A stretch of 64,000 nt of DNA from Gonocerus acuteangulatus (taxonomy: Eukaryota; Arthropoda; Insecta; Hemiptera; Coreidae). The translations under genes were made by a program, and so were the position numbers. The stretch is from positions 40,517,764 to 40,581,763 of the forward strand of contig OX328123.1 of assembly GCA_946811695.1 (NCBI GenBank), written 5' to 3'. Numbering within the stretch: the stretch's first letter is position 1; each line of letters starts with the position of its first letter. A model generated the notes under the pieces. That model was given only the letters and a program-made list of their open reading frames with translations. It was not told where the DNA came from and did not search any database. Positions 1-11,211 of the stretch are shown piece after piece.

Positions 1-108
1 GGACTGATAAGATCAATCATGCCTACTGGGCATCAGCTGTTTAAAATCGATAGTTTTAGGGTAAATGTGGATTTTCCAAAAGAAGTTTTTGTCATTTTAT
101 AAAAAATT

Positions 109-1100
109 TTAAGTCGTCTTGTTTATTAAATTAAAAAATATTTTATCCAGGTATTTAATATCTGTTTTTTTGTTGACGGCCTTTTTCCTATTTTTAATTA
201 TGTGTATATTTTCCTTAATTTTTCTTTTTATGGGGTTTTTCTCTTTATCTAATATCTTTACCGTGTCAAAATTAAATGTGTGGCTATATTGTATCGCATG
301 ATCCACCAATGCAGTCTTCTTGTCTTTCTCGTCAAGGTTTTTGGCATGTTGTTTGATTCTCTTTTTTAAAAGTTGTCCCGATTCTCCTACATACACCTTA
401 TCACACATTCCACAATCAATTTGATATATATTATATTTGGTTTCCCTTTCTTTTAAATCATCTTTAATTCGGCTGTAGCTTTTTATGATTTTGTCGTGAT
501 ATATCCAGGAGATTCTTCCTAGGTCTTTACATTTTTGTTTTATCTCATTGGCAAACATGGGATTATAACGAAAGGTAATATAATTAACCAGCTCTAAAGT
601 TTTCATATCTTTACTGTCATTATCCAATTTCTGTTTATAAATATGTTCATTGTGCATGAGTTTATTTGCTATAACTCTGTTTGTATTTAAAATGTTTGTT
701 TTCCTATCGTCAAAAAAATCATAAATTTTACTTTGTATTAATTTTCTTCTTTTTTCTTGGTTGTCTTTTATGTCGTCTATTGTTTGTGTATCCTGAAGCT
801 TACGTTTCAGAGTATGGTTGGTGTTGTCTGTTGCAACAGTCAGTTTTGGTTCTGTTAATTTAACTCTTTTGCTCCTATTAGAATTGTCAGTGCCTATATG
901 TTCAGTGTCATCCCTTTTCCGTTTACTATCAGAGTCTCCATAAAAATAGTCGTCCGTAAAATTAAAAACATTCAAGTCAAAATTGATTAAATTTAAATTT
1001 TCTTTCACATCCAATTTCCTTTTGTAAAAAACATTTCTTTCAGCTCTTTTAATTTCTTTATTTATAATTTCCTCAGGGTAATTATTACCTCTAAATATAC
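109..1100 (-). pseudogene. Penelope-like polyprotein, 5'-truncated copy (RT C-terminus plus GIY-YIG endonuclease)
   Basis: Minus-strand open frame ending in a stop at 109. The last third holds the GIY-YIG nuclease fold as found in Penelope-like elements: YNIYQIDCGMC, then KVYVGESG, then KKRIKQHAK. The middle is lysine/arginine-rich with KRKR runs that could act as nuclear-localisation signals. The frame has no convincing ATG (the first alternative start is TTG at 1014) and simply continues to the palindrome centre, so this is a 5'-truncated fragment with no catalytic RT core. In intact members the enzyme carries out target-primed reverse transcription and the endonuclease nicks DNA. It differs from the right-hand copy by about four residues. 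Confidence 0.85.
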
Positions 1101-1101
1101 G

Positions 1102-2148
1102 GCGCTTCTGCGAACATCACCAAAATATTTAAATGAAATAACAAATAAGCTCAGAACTATATTTAGAGATAATAATTACCCTGAAGAAATTATAAATAAA
1201 GAAATTAAAAGAGCTGAAAGAAATGTTTTTTACAAAAGGAAATTGGATGTGAAGGAAAATTTAAATTTAATCAATTTTGACTTGAATGTTTTTAATTTTA
1301 CGGACGACTATTTTTATGGAGACTCTGATAGTAAACGGAAAAGGGATGACACTGAACATATAGGTACTGACAATTCTAATAGGAGCAAAAGAGTTAAATT
1401 AACAGAACCAAAACTGATTGTTGCAACAGACAACACCAACCATACTCTGAAACGTAAGCTTCAGGATACACAAACAATAGACGACATAAAAGACAACCAA
1501 GAAAAAAGAAGAAAATTAATACAAAGTAAAATTTATGATTTTTTTGACGATAGGAAAACAAACATTTTAAATACAAACAGAGTTATAGCAGATAAACTCA
1601 TGCACAATGAACATATTTATAAACAGAAATTGGATAATGACAGTAAAGATATGAAAACTTTAGAGCTGGTTAATTATATTACCTTTCGTTATAATCCCAT
1701 GTTTGCCAATGAGATAAAACAAAAATGTAAAGACCTAGGAAGAATCTCCTGGATATATCACGACAAAATCCTAAAAAGCTACAGCCGAATTAAAGATGAT
1801 TTAAAAGAAAGGGAAACCAAATATAATATATATCAAATTGACTGTGGAATGTGTGATAAGGTGTATGTAGGAGAATCGGGACAACTTTTAAAAAAGAGAA
1901 TCAAACAACATGCCAAAAACCTTGACGAGAAAGACAAGAAGACTGCATTGGTGGATCATGCGATACAATATAGCCACACATTTAATTTTGACACGGTAAA
2001 GATATTAGATAAAGAGAAAAACTCCATAAAAAGAAAAATTAAGGAAAATATACACATAATTAAAAATAGGAAAAAGGCCGTCAACAAAAAAACAGATATT
2101 AAATACCTGGATAAAATATTTTTTAATTTAATAAACAAGACGACTTAA
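1102..2148 (+). pseudogene. Penelope-like polyprotein, second 5'-truncated copy
   Basis: Plus-strand frame ending at 2148. It is open through the unpaired palindrome centre: reading upstream of the TTG at 1243 gives SPKYLNEITNKL, then FRDNNYPEEIINKEI, the segment that follows the RT palm in Penelope-like proteins (RT-side helix with NNYP before the endonuclease linker). This copy is therefore slightly longer at its 5' end than the mirror copy. The GIY-YIG part (YQIDCGMC, KVYVGESG) is intact near codons 205-235 counted from 1243. The RT catalytic motifs are absent, so the copy cannot be autonomous. Confidence 0.85.
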
Positions 2149-2329
2149 AAATTTTTATAAAATGACAAAAACTTCTTTTGGAAAATCCACATTTACCCTA
2201 AAACTATCGATTTTAAACAGCTGATGCCCAGTAGACATGATTGATCTTATCAGTCCAGACGTGGCCCTACCTGCGGAAGGTTCTCTAATGGATAGGCTGT
2301 ATCCATATTTTATTTTATTTAGATTAAGT

Positions 2330-2370
2330 GCTCCTGAAGAGGCGTCACAGCGACGTGAAACATGTAGAGC
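2330..2370 (+). ncRNA. Hammerhead ribozyme motif in Penelope-like 3' region
   Basis: All core pieces occur in order: stem I 5' strand GCTC (2330-2333), core CTGAAGA (2334-2340, matching CUGANGA), stem II about 2342-2346 with 2352-2356 (five pairs including one G-U), GAA (2357-2359), a minimal stem III ACATGT (2360-2365), cleavage base A2366, then stem I 3' strand GAGC (2367-2370), fully complementary to GCTC. Minimal hammerheads with a one- or two-pair stem III are known from Penelope-like retroelements. One extra G (2341) sits between the core and stem II; the second copy in this window has the same feature. Predicted cleavage is after 2366. Activity is not shown. Confidence 0.72.
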
Positions 2371-4430
2371 CTAATAAAAGAGTACAGAAGAAAGTAAGTG
2401 TGTTTTTATAAAATTGACCTTCTGCCACAGACGAATATAATGGCGAAAAAATGTTTTCTCAATATCATATTTTTCCCCTAAATAGTCCACACATTCCTGA
2501 ACTGATCGGCCACTAGACGGTACCACAAATACGGTATGTAACAAACCAAAACTTCTCCAAAACTTTGTTGTTGTTTTTTTTTTTTTGTTTTTTTTTTTTT
2601 TTTTTTTACTTCAATAAATACCTTTTTTATCCCACAGTAGAGGGGAAAGATTTTTTTTATCTGCCTTCACCTTCCCCCCTCTATCTGATAAAACAAGCCG
2701 ATTCCGTTACCAAAGCGATTATCAGGTGCCATCAAAGGAGGCTAGATATGAGGGTCTCAGGTGGTTGCAGATAATCAATGTTTGACTTCTTCAGGAAAGA
2801 GGGTTTACTCCTGACCCAAATTACTAATTTGTTAATACCGGCCGTATTTTTATTATTTCATTGACGTAAAAATAGTTAACCTTATGTTTCACCTTATTGG
2901 CTTCATCCACTTGCCCCTATCTTCAACAAATTATACTTAGATTCTTTTAATCTGAGTTTCATTTTTAAGGGTTAAATGTAGAAATTACAGCTACAAATCA
3001 TTCGAATTTGAGTAAGTCTTAAGGGGTAATACTACCTTGAGCGATCAAAATTAAAGTAATTTTATTGAATTTATAAATAACAAATAAATCAATATTTTTC
3101 AATTCTTCATATCAAACGTTTTATATGGGATGTTAAAGTATAAAAAAATAAAATAAAATAAGTTTCAATTCTTCGGAAAAATTGGCATTGCTCGTCTGAC
3201 TAACGGGGACCCTCTTCTTTCGCGGGCGATATTGTACAGGTGGCAATTTTTAATCTGGAATGAAAAACTAAAATTATTTCGAAAGAAGAAGGTTAAATCT
3301 AGTAAAGTAGGTAGGCGTTCTAAGAAATATTAATTTTTTGAAAATGGTGAGCAATTATTCATTCTCTATTAAACAATCCCTCAAAAATCGCTCATAAAGT
3401 CGTTTATTTCAATGAATCGAAACAATCCTTCGTACTTTTATAGAAAATTTCATTAGGAAGCTGTAGTTAAAATTTGAAGTTGATCGGGCAAAAATTGAAG
3501 ACGCTAGAGTATCGCCCGATTTTAAAAGTGTAGTTTTGAGAAAACGACTTTAATGTTTAATGTTCTGAAATATTCATTTTTTCTTTTTTAATTTTTCATA
3601 CTTTTTTCTAATAGATATTTAAGAAATGGGGTTTAATTTTGAAATGTATTGAAGGAGGACCAAAAAAAAAAACTTAAGAATTAAAAAGGGAAAAAAATTA
3701 TCTTCAAATCAGCATCGGGTTCACTCGGCATCGGGATTTTACTTGAAAAATCGAATTGTTTGCCTGTATAAATTTTTTTTTCACATAAACGACTCAAAAT
3801 CATCACTTTTTCTAGAAAAATCACTTTCCAAAATTAACAGAAGTCATCGCCAACCTCTACTGAGGAGATGAAACCTAAAGAATACGAGATAATACAATTT
3901 CCTTATAATTCCGTTATTATCAATTGCACAGATGAAATGGTAACTTATTGGCTTTATTCTCTTGCCCTTCAAATCAAGTACACTCTACTTTGCATTGTTG
4001 CTTAGAGTTGATAAACTCTACTATCAATTACGAGAATTATTTTTTTTTTTTTTACTTGAAACTATCTACTATATATTTGTCAAATACCACTCACTCACTC
4101 ACTCATCTATCAACGCCCAGCCCAAACTGCTCGACAGAAAATTTTGAAATTTTGCATGGACACTCCCTATATATCGTAGGCGCTCGTTAAGAAAGGATTT
4201 TTTGATATTCGTATTTTTAGGGGGGTTTAAAGTTTGAGTTGGTTAGAGAAGGCAAGCCTAGGCAGCCTGCATTGCTAGGACGATAAAGAACATCTGTTAC
4301 CTTACATTATCTATCTCATAGTTTTCTTTCTAATTGAGGTTAATTTCAACTATGATGGCAGACCTTGAATTACTAGAAATTAACTATCCCTCATAGAGTT
4401 TTAATTGCGTTTCTTTTCTGCCTGTCCCCG
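2371..4430. other. Intergenic, no gene recognised
   Basis: AT-rich DNA with a broken T-run at 2573-2608. Open frames here are short and low in complexity. The tail just after the ribozyme reads CTAATAAAAG, shared with the other hammerhead locus. I see no domain-bearing frame. Confidence 0.5.
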
Positions 4431-5171
4431 TCAGATAGGCTTGCCATATTTTTGGAGAGTTAAACCGGGACACATTAATATGGGATGGGCATACCAGGGG
4501 GGAAGGGAATAAAAAGAGTACAAATTATAAGCAAAATGGTTGGTGAGTTTTAAGCCTAGCAACTAACGGGAAGGGGGAATCCTGAACTGTTAGTCTACCC
4601 AAACCTTAAAAATAAGAACGGAACTTTTTTTGCTACTTGATTTTCTTAAAACAATCTCTCAGCCAAATAGTAGTGTCTGGCAGCTGGCAGCGCTGTGCAG
4701 GTAGTTCCAGCGTTTTACAGTTAGATTACTTCTCATTTCTTTGACACTGTGAGCAGTAGTAAAAATGTTAATTGTAGAAAAGTAACCGATTTAAAAAAGA
4801 TTCTTATACACATGAATTCATTAGTTTTTACATCTTACAGCCTTTTCCGGGACATTGATACAACTGGGCGGGACACCGAAACAATTGCAAAATACCGGGA
4901 CAATACCGGTCAAACCGTGATGTATGGCATATCCTTAGGTTTTGCAGGCGAGGTAATAATATCCGGAACCCTTGCACACCCTCCTCGCCTATAACCTTGG
5001 TAATACTCGTAAATATATGTTGTGTGTTATCATATGACTTCTTGGGAACATAAACTTTTAAATTTTAACGTTGAATAAAATATAGTATGACGGGAACCGT
5101 GCTGTAATAAACTGCACAGAATTGTATAGTAACGTAATTTTAATGAAACATTATTTAACGCAATAAAATAA

Positions 5172-5210
5172 CTACTTATCTGCCGTGACGAAGCACGGGT
5201 ATTCAGCTAG
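5172..5210 (+). mobile_element. Helitron-like 3' end
   Basis: A hairpin CCGTG/CACGG with loop ACGAAG is followed by GGTATT and then CAGCTAG, with T as the next base. Hairpin, short spacer and a CTAG end before T is the usual Helitron 3' terminus. The 5' end of this element was not located; the open segment upstream (4749-4994) has no recognisable domain. Confidence 0.5.
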
Positions 5211-5211
5211 T

Positions 5212-8200
5212 TCACTATAAATAATTCCATTCTTTCATAATGAACATATTAGTCCAATGAATCAAACGTTTTCGTTTGATGAATTACTCCCAGGGATCAA
5301 TGACACAAGGGAACGCATGAAACCGTAAGTGACTTAAAAAGAAATGCAACACACGCCTTGTAAAAATCTCTTTGCATGCAGTGACTACGTCTTCATTTCA
5401 TTTGCATTTTACCTTTCCCAGGGGGAAAATGGAAAAAGTCGGTTTAATGGATCCGAGAGGTGGAGGCGAGAGGAACATTCGAAGGCTTGAATCCAAATGA
5501 TCTGTTTTGACCTTCGAAAGGAAACACCTTCCAAATTATTCAGGATCATAAACTGTCCCGTGCGTTTTGTCTTTCAGCCCACAGCTCTGCTTCTTCTTCC
5601 CTTTTAAAAGGAGGCTGTTTGTTTTCCGATCCTTTTATCGCTTGATTCTTATTTTAGCTGCATCCTGAAAACAAATTGGTTGCAAGCATTCATTATATAG
5701 ACTGTTAATTGTATATAGATATGATATGTATTGGTTTGACTATAGTTAAACCTACGTCATAGGAATCAATCAGACGGCACACATATCTGTAATTCGATCA
5801 CTTATTCTGTTACTACTCACAACCAAATAATTCCTGCTAATTCTCCTGAAAATATTTCTCCAAAAAACTTAATTCACACAAAAATTAGATCCCAAAAGAT
5901 TGAACACTTATATAATTTACCTATAACTGTATTGTACAGTTATACTTCAAAAGAATGGCGCAATATGGTGTATATGCATGGTAGTAGCCGAGGTATTTAT
6001 GGAGGAAACAAGAGCCTCCTCAATCCTGAAATGATACACGATCATAACCGGAAGATCCTAGAACATTGAATGACGTGTCACACGTGTACTCTTATCAATA
6101 AATTGTTTTGTTTTTTTAATGACAAAAATTGGGTAAATAAATCCTGTTAATAGACGTCACTTTCATTTCAGTTGTTGTGCCTTCGGTGTTTGTGAGTCCC
6201 TATACATTACTACAGAACCCTATTGACAGACTTCCCAACGAATCCCCTAATTGTCCGGAATATAGATAGATGGAATGAAGGCATCCAATCAAGGAGTTAC
6301 TGCCCTGAACCAACCACCGAAAAAGAGATTTGAGTACAAATCTGGGGCCCAACTACTTATTTGAATGATTCCCAGCTAACACATAGATTCCTTGGCCCAA
6401 GTAGAGATAGTATTGCTGAATGGAGCCTGAGAAAGCCCTTCCTCGGGGCACTGCCCTGAACCAACTACAAAAAAGCAGAGCTCGGGTGCCATCTGCCCCC
6501 TCTGAGCAGACCGGTTCAAAGGCGGGCCCGCTCTCTCGCTCTCTTTCTCTCTCTCAATCCATTTTTTTATTGAAGTTTTTCGCAAAGCCGCTTCGCCTCT
6601 TACGACTCTTATCAATGAACTGTTGTAATTAGTGATACACGATCGGACTTAGCTTTAGTCTATTTACTTACGCATATTGCTTTTTAGGCGGGTTTAATGT
6701 TTCAGAAACTTATTCAAGCAAGAAAGTCTCTTTTTTTCTCTTTTTACTTTAAGAATCCAGTTTCATAGGCAGACGCGTTGGAAGATGTACCTTTGTTGTT
6801 TGTTGAACTTGTTTCATAAAAAAGTACACTTTATCTCATATTTTTGTTAACTTGAAAAAAATAATACACGCTTCTTCTTAAGAATGGATTCCTTGTTAGC
6901 CTGTTCTACTTCATCAAACATTCTCTCGCCTTCTGAAAGCTACTTAGATATCATTGTTCCATGTCTTTCATAAACCCATTAAATAGCCAAGACTGCACAA
7001 TTGGTTCTCCTGGTACCAGTGTATCCTAAAGAGTTCAAACTTCGTGCCTAGAGAAAATGGTATAAAAGAAATATAAAATCTATAAACTCTATCTTGGCAG
7101 GGAAAGGGGAGTAAACTGAAGAGTACTCTTCCCAAAATATCTGTTATGTATAAGTGGACGTGCATCTTGAATTCGACTGCATTGTTGGGTGATAGGTCAC
7201 CCGGTATGCTTGAGTGTGCCAAACTTGGTACACCTATTTTATATATGTATGTAATTATTTTGATAATCTTATAAAAATTAATCTTTGTGTTTATGATACT
7301 AATTACAAAAAATGCTACCAGAAACGGAATTTTTAGTAAACCATCCTCATGGCCTATTGCCAATTAACGAGCATGAAATTTCCCTTTACTTTCGGATGCT
7401 ATATAACGGAAAGCGTTGAGAACGAACAAAACTTATGGTCGCTAATGGGTTAACAGACATAAACTTGAAATCCTTTGTCAAATATTTACAACCTCAGTAG
7501 CTACAACATTTCTTCCTTATTTTCTAATAATAATTTTACAACGAATAAATATTCCATATTGTTGTAATTAAATTATTTCTTCCTGTCTTTCCGAGAGGTT
7601 GCTCCTGCTTACACTGTGACGCCTTAAATCTTTGTCAACACAGTCCCAAGGCTGTCCTCACTAAGAGAATACGGTTCTTGCGTTTTTACAAGCAACATAT
7701 TAGCACGGATCCATAGCTTCTAGAAAATATCCTCATCAGGGCGTCGAAGCCCTGGTGGCTATATTTATCCAAAACCATTATGACAAAAATTGGCATTTAG
7801 CCCAGCCTTTATTTAGTCCCAAGAAACATTCTTCATCAGAATGTAGTGGTATAAAAAATCATCGGGGAGAAAAGCCAGTTAATCTCCTGCTTTATTGAAC
7901 GACACACAAGAGTGCAGAATCTCAAAATCCAAGCATCAACTCAGCGAATTGACTTAGGCATTAGTGTTGTATATCATTCGAGATATAATTACATCAGAAA
8001 AAATAACAAATAACAAAAAAATGAATAATCAAAAGTACCGGGATCGATTCCCACCAAATTTGTCTTCAATGTAAATTAAATATTATTGTAGCACCACAAA
8101 CGTAACCTGACTGTCAGCATCGGGAAGGTTACGCCTGGTTAGTAAGCATTTCCGGTACCAAAATAATTTATTAATTGACATTTAAATTTCTGTCCCCGCG

Positions 8201-8334
8201 ACTTTGAGGTAACCCGAAAATTACTGAGCCCAGTTTAAGTTTTGTTTTTAGTAGTGCGACAACGTGGTGCCTATTTCAGTGTGACTTGTTTATAGACTTT
8301 CATTAAATTATTATTTTATTTCAGGCAGTAGACT
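5212..8334. other. Intergenic, no gene recognised
   Basis: No domain-bearing frame seen. A short degenerate match to the terminus of family X lies near 7375-7455, ending in GGGTTAACAGACATA. Hairpin-bearing segments near 7730-7870 weakly resemble Penelope-type tails on the minus strand (CTGATGA followed later by ACTAAATAAAG) but do not form a full hammerhead. Confidence 0.4.
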
Positions 8335-8345
8335 GTTTATGTATT

Positions 8346-8541
8346 TTTTTTTTTTTTTTTTTTTTAACGGCGCATCTACATCTTGGTCATTAGCGCCGGG
8401 CTATCTACAGGTTGCCACCCTTTTCTAATGCCAACAGCACGTGGTCGGTCACCCATTCAGGTACTGACCACGCCCGACGTTGCTTAACTTCGGTGATCTA
8501 TGGGAACCGGTGCATTCAACGTGGCTACGGCCGTTGGTTCT
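8346..8541 (-). mobile_element. 5S rRNA-derived SINE, complete, with target-site duplication
   Basis: On the minus strand the head is a 5S rRNA copy with the internal promoter: GAAGTTAAGCAACGTCGGGC (A-box side) and CTGAATGGGTGACCGAC (C-box side). It is followed by a body and a 3' tail GGCGCTAATGACC...GATGCGCCGTT, then poly(A) (seen as T on the plus strand, 8346-8365). The flanks GTTTATGTATT (8335-8345) and GTTTGTGTATT (8542-8552) are an 11-bp duplication with one mismatch. It would be transcribed by RNA polymerase III and moved by a partner LINE. Confidence 0.88.
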
Positions 8542-8594
8542 GTTTGTGTATTATTTTATTTATTTCCAAAGAAGTTAATTATAGTTTTTCTGTA

Positions 8595-8600
8595 CAATGC

Positions 8601-8651
<51 letters not shown>

Positions 8652-9124
8652 AAAGCTAATACAATTTTGAACAACTTTGTTAAGCCAGATTTGTGTTTTT
8701 TGTTTTCCTTGTTTATTAATTTACGTGTAAATTGTTCAAGAACTTTTACAATTGAGCATAAAATACTATTTTATTTTTCATGTAACTTAATTTCAGCATG
8801 ATATCGTTGAAATTAAATATTCAAATCCTGTTAGGCTAGGAAAACATCAGACTGCCACATCTTCAAAACATAAATTTATCTTAATTCAACAAAGAGTTTA
8901 ATTGAAATAATATAATTTTTGAATGACTTTTTCCAAGTCTAATCAGGGTTTGAATGTTTAATATCAACAATTATAGTGCTGATATTAAGTTAGATTTAAA
9001 ATAATATATTATTTCATGTTAAATTGTAAAAGCTCGTGAATTATTAACACGTAATTCAATAAACATGGGAAACAAAAAACAAAAATCTGGCCAGTCAAAG
9101 TTGTTCTAAATTTTATAAGCTTTC

Positions 9125-9160
<36 letters not shown>
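8595..9160. mobile_element. Foldback element with poly(T)/poly(A) ends (head-to-head dimer)
   Basis: About 8601-8870 and about 8890-9157 are imperfect reverse complements (roughly three quarters identical by eye). A T-run of over 40 opens the left arm and an A-run of about 29 closes the right arm. Shared blocks include AACAACTTTG, CCAGATTT, TTTACGTGT against ATTACGTGT, and CTTTTACAATT. Each half reads as a poly(A)-tailed sequence whose 5' end lies in the middle, so the unit looks like two retroposed copies joined head to head. No coding capacity is visible and the family is not recognised. Confidence 0.7.
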
Positions 9161-9229
9161 ATTGAAATCGGTTATGATTTGGAGGCTGTAGCCTTTTTTG
9201 AAACATGAAAAGTCATTTGGCCCCACTCT

Positions 9230-9603
9230 GCAGCGTATCATGCTACACCAGTGGGATTTGTAAAGAAACAAACATACAGACTGACAGCTGATAGACAATA
9301 TTGACTTAGCCTATGACTCTCCCCGTATGAAGATCTACCTGTGTACTTAGTTATGTCAAAAGGTGTGAATTTGTATAAGGAACAAACATACAGAATGACA
9401 GCTAGTAGACGTTTTTGACCTAGCCTATGACTCTCCCCGTATCAAGACCTACCTGTGTGCTAAGTTTGATCAAAATCGGCCAAACGGTGTGTATTTGTAT
9501 AAGGAACAAACATATAGAGAGACAGCTGATAGAAGTTTTTTGATTTAGCCTACGAGTCTTTCGAGGTCAATACTTACCTACTTAATTGACAAACAGACAC
9601 GTG

Positions 9604-9604
<1 letters not shown>
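9230..9604 (-). mobile_element. Helitron-like element, 5' part, reverse orientation
   Basis: Read on the minus strand it starts TCACGTGTCTGTTTGTC directly after a (TA)n-AAA flank and contains tandem units of about 125 bp with the phrases TTTGTTCCTTATACAAAT, GACCTAGCCTATGAC and CAGCTG. It matches the 5' ends of the two plus-strand elements at 12651 and 15758. Its 3' end was not found. Confidence 0.55.

Positions 9605-9659
<55 letters not shown>
9605..9659. repeat. (TA)n microsatellite
   Basis: A pure TA run of about 50 bases flanking the 5' terminus of the reverse Helitron-like element. Confidence 0.9.
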
Positions 9660-9660
<1 letters not shown>

Positions 9661-9975
9661 TGGAGAAGTAGTCATTAAATAGCTTTTTGGGACTGATTGG
9701 CCATTCTTTAATATAACTTTTTAGTTGTTTTTCTATATGTTGTGTTTGTGTGCATTCGTATACTAAATGAGTGTATGTCTGTACTGTGTGGTTATCGCAT
9801 GTACATGTGTCAGTTCGGTAATTTTTGAATCTGTATAATTACGACTTTGTATTTCCATGTCCTATCAGTAGTCGTGTCAGTGGAATTGTTTTTGTGTGTT
9901 TGATTTGCGGTATGAACATCTTTAGATGAGATACTTTTTCTGTTGTGTCCCATCTTTGTTGCCATTTACCAAGGC
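9660..9975 (-). pseudogene. Non-LTR retrotransposon C-terminal relic (R1/I-type tail)
   Basis: The minus strand gives, with one stop, WQQRWDTTEKVSHLKMFIP, then TRLLIGHGNTK, YRFKNYRTDTCTCD, and YTHLVYECTQ, then IKEWPISPKKLFNDYF. The order W-Q-x-x-W, GHG, C-x-C...H...C is the terminal module downstream of RT (and RNase H) in R1/I/Jockey-type LINEs. The reading frame contains an in-frame stop and no upstream RT is attached, so it is a fossil fragment. Confidence 0.65.
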
Positions 9976-10189
9976 TAGTTCTCTCAGCAGGATCTGGACT
10001 TTAACCACAGAGCAGTTGCGGAGGCCGCACTAGATAATTATCCTCTGACGTTTATTTGTTTCGCAATTCTATGTCTAATAGTCCATTTCCTTGATAATAT
10101 AGACACACTCAAATTAAAAAAATAAATAAAATAAAATTCATTCCGAGGTGTGACAATAGGAACAACATTGGTGGGAGTTTACCTCAGCC

Positions 10190-10480
10190 GTGAGGACAAA
10201 GGTTATCTGTGAGTTGAATTGGAGACTCGGCCGCCGACAGCCCCCCCCCCCTCCGGAACTCCTAGGTTGCTGTGGAGATGGAGGAGAAGGAGGCTGCCTT
10301 GTTAGGCCTGCCGAATCAATATGGCCGCCCGAGTATGTAGGCCGCTCGATAGGCCTTCTCAACCCCCACTCCACCCTTCTGTCCAAACACCACCCCAAAC
10401 CTAGACACCGAATTGTTGGAATCAGAGGAGAAATGTTGGACCCAAAGGTGCGCCCATATTTTCTCCCCAGGCAGTGAAAG
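10190..10480. other. GC-rich island, unassigned
   Basis: This 290-bp stretch is much richer in G and C than its surroundings (C-runs, CCGGAACTCC, GGCCGCCCGAG). Frames are open on both strands but proline/glycine-rich and without a recognisable domain. It could be the 5' end of a LINE, a promoter-associated CpG patch, or a decayed exon. Confidence 0.3.
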
Positions 10481-11211
10481 GTCCGGAGTCCCAGTCTTGC
10501 AGTAGTAGACCGTTCACTGTTACTTGGCAGAAGGATCGATCAGAATTCGATAGCGATTACTACAAGAACTATGATAACGAAAATAAAAGAAGTAAACCAT
10601 CCATGAAAGCTGTGAAAACTCCGGTACAAATTTTTATATCTTTCGTGACAAAGAAGTCGTTATACTGACCTATATGGTATTCCTTTAATATTGGGGACCG
10701 TAAACGGTCTTGGTATCGATTTGATTCGGTTCAAATTTACCTGGGCAGTCGATGCATCAACATACGTGAAATTGTTTGTTTGTTTGTTTAGAAAATATGG
10801 GGCGAAAAACCTCACGGTCGTCACGTGAAATTGCTGACAGTCCATAATCTTAGAATATATGTATTAAATACCCATATGCCGTACAATACGGAATACATGG
10901 TCAGTTAGTTCATCCTAAACTTTAGAAAAATTACTTTTCCCGGTTGAATTCCAGCCCAGTTGCCCTAACGCCTCGATTTCAATCGGTGGTCCTTAGCCAT
11001 TGGCTACCGTGTTTCATATCATAACAAGATGGCTAGTAAATTCATCTAAATATCCAACTGCGCCATCTACTTGAAGATTTGATGATGGTTTCAAGAGAAA
11101 CTGAGCAAAATATCTTTATTTGATAATCGCCATTTAAAAATAATTATTCTCATTTTATTGACTTAAAGATTATTTCATTTACGTTAATTTTAAAAACCGT
11201 TATCAATATTC

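Larger units (their letters stand above)
1..2257. repeat. Near-perfect 1.1-kb palindrome of two Penelope-like elements
   Basis: Positions 1 to about 1100 are repeated as reverse complement at about 1158-2257, with an unpaired centre of roughly 57 bases (1101-1157). The outermost bases match (window start against 2218-2257 reversed) with only isolated substitutions; the encoded 301-residue segments differ at about four residues, so the arms are close to 99 percent identical. Each arm is the 3' part of a Penelope-like element (end of the reverse transcriptase, GIY-YIG endonuclease, 3' UTR), arranged head to head. The left arm reaches the window edge, so its tail and flank are not visible. Inverted and tandem partial copies are usual for Penelope-like elements; that this is an insertion product rather than an assembly artefact is an inference. 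Confidence 0.9.

Noticed and set aside
4437..4940. MITE with TGCCATA inverted ends
   Set aside because: Inverted similarity is only about seven bases plus scattered CCGGGAC words; no duplication found.
6376..6632. Overlapping open frames of 70-79 codons on both strands
   Set aside because: No domain, low-complexity CTCT-rich part, no splice or expression signal visible.
7730..7870. Tandem hammerheads on the minus strand
   Set aside because: CTGATGA occurs twice but stem II and the GAA box do not line up with it.
8412..8801. 129-codon frame with a poly-Phe centre
   Set aside because: Crosses the reverse 5S-SINE head and a long T-run; not a gene.
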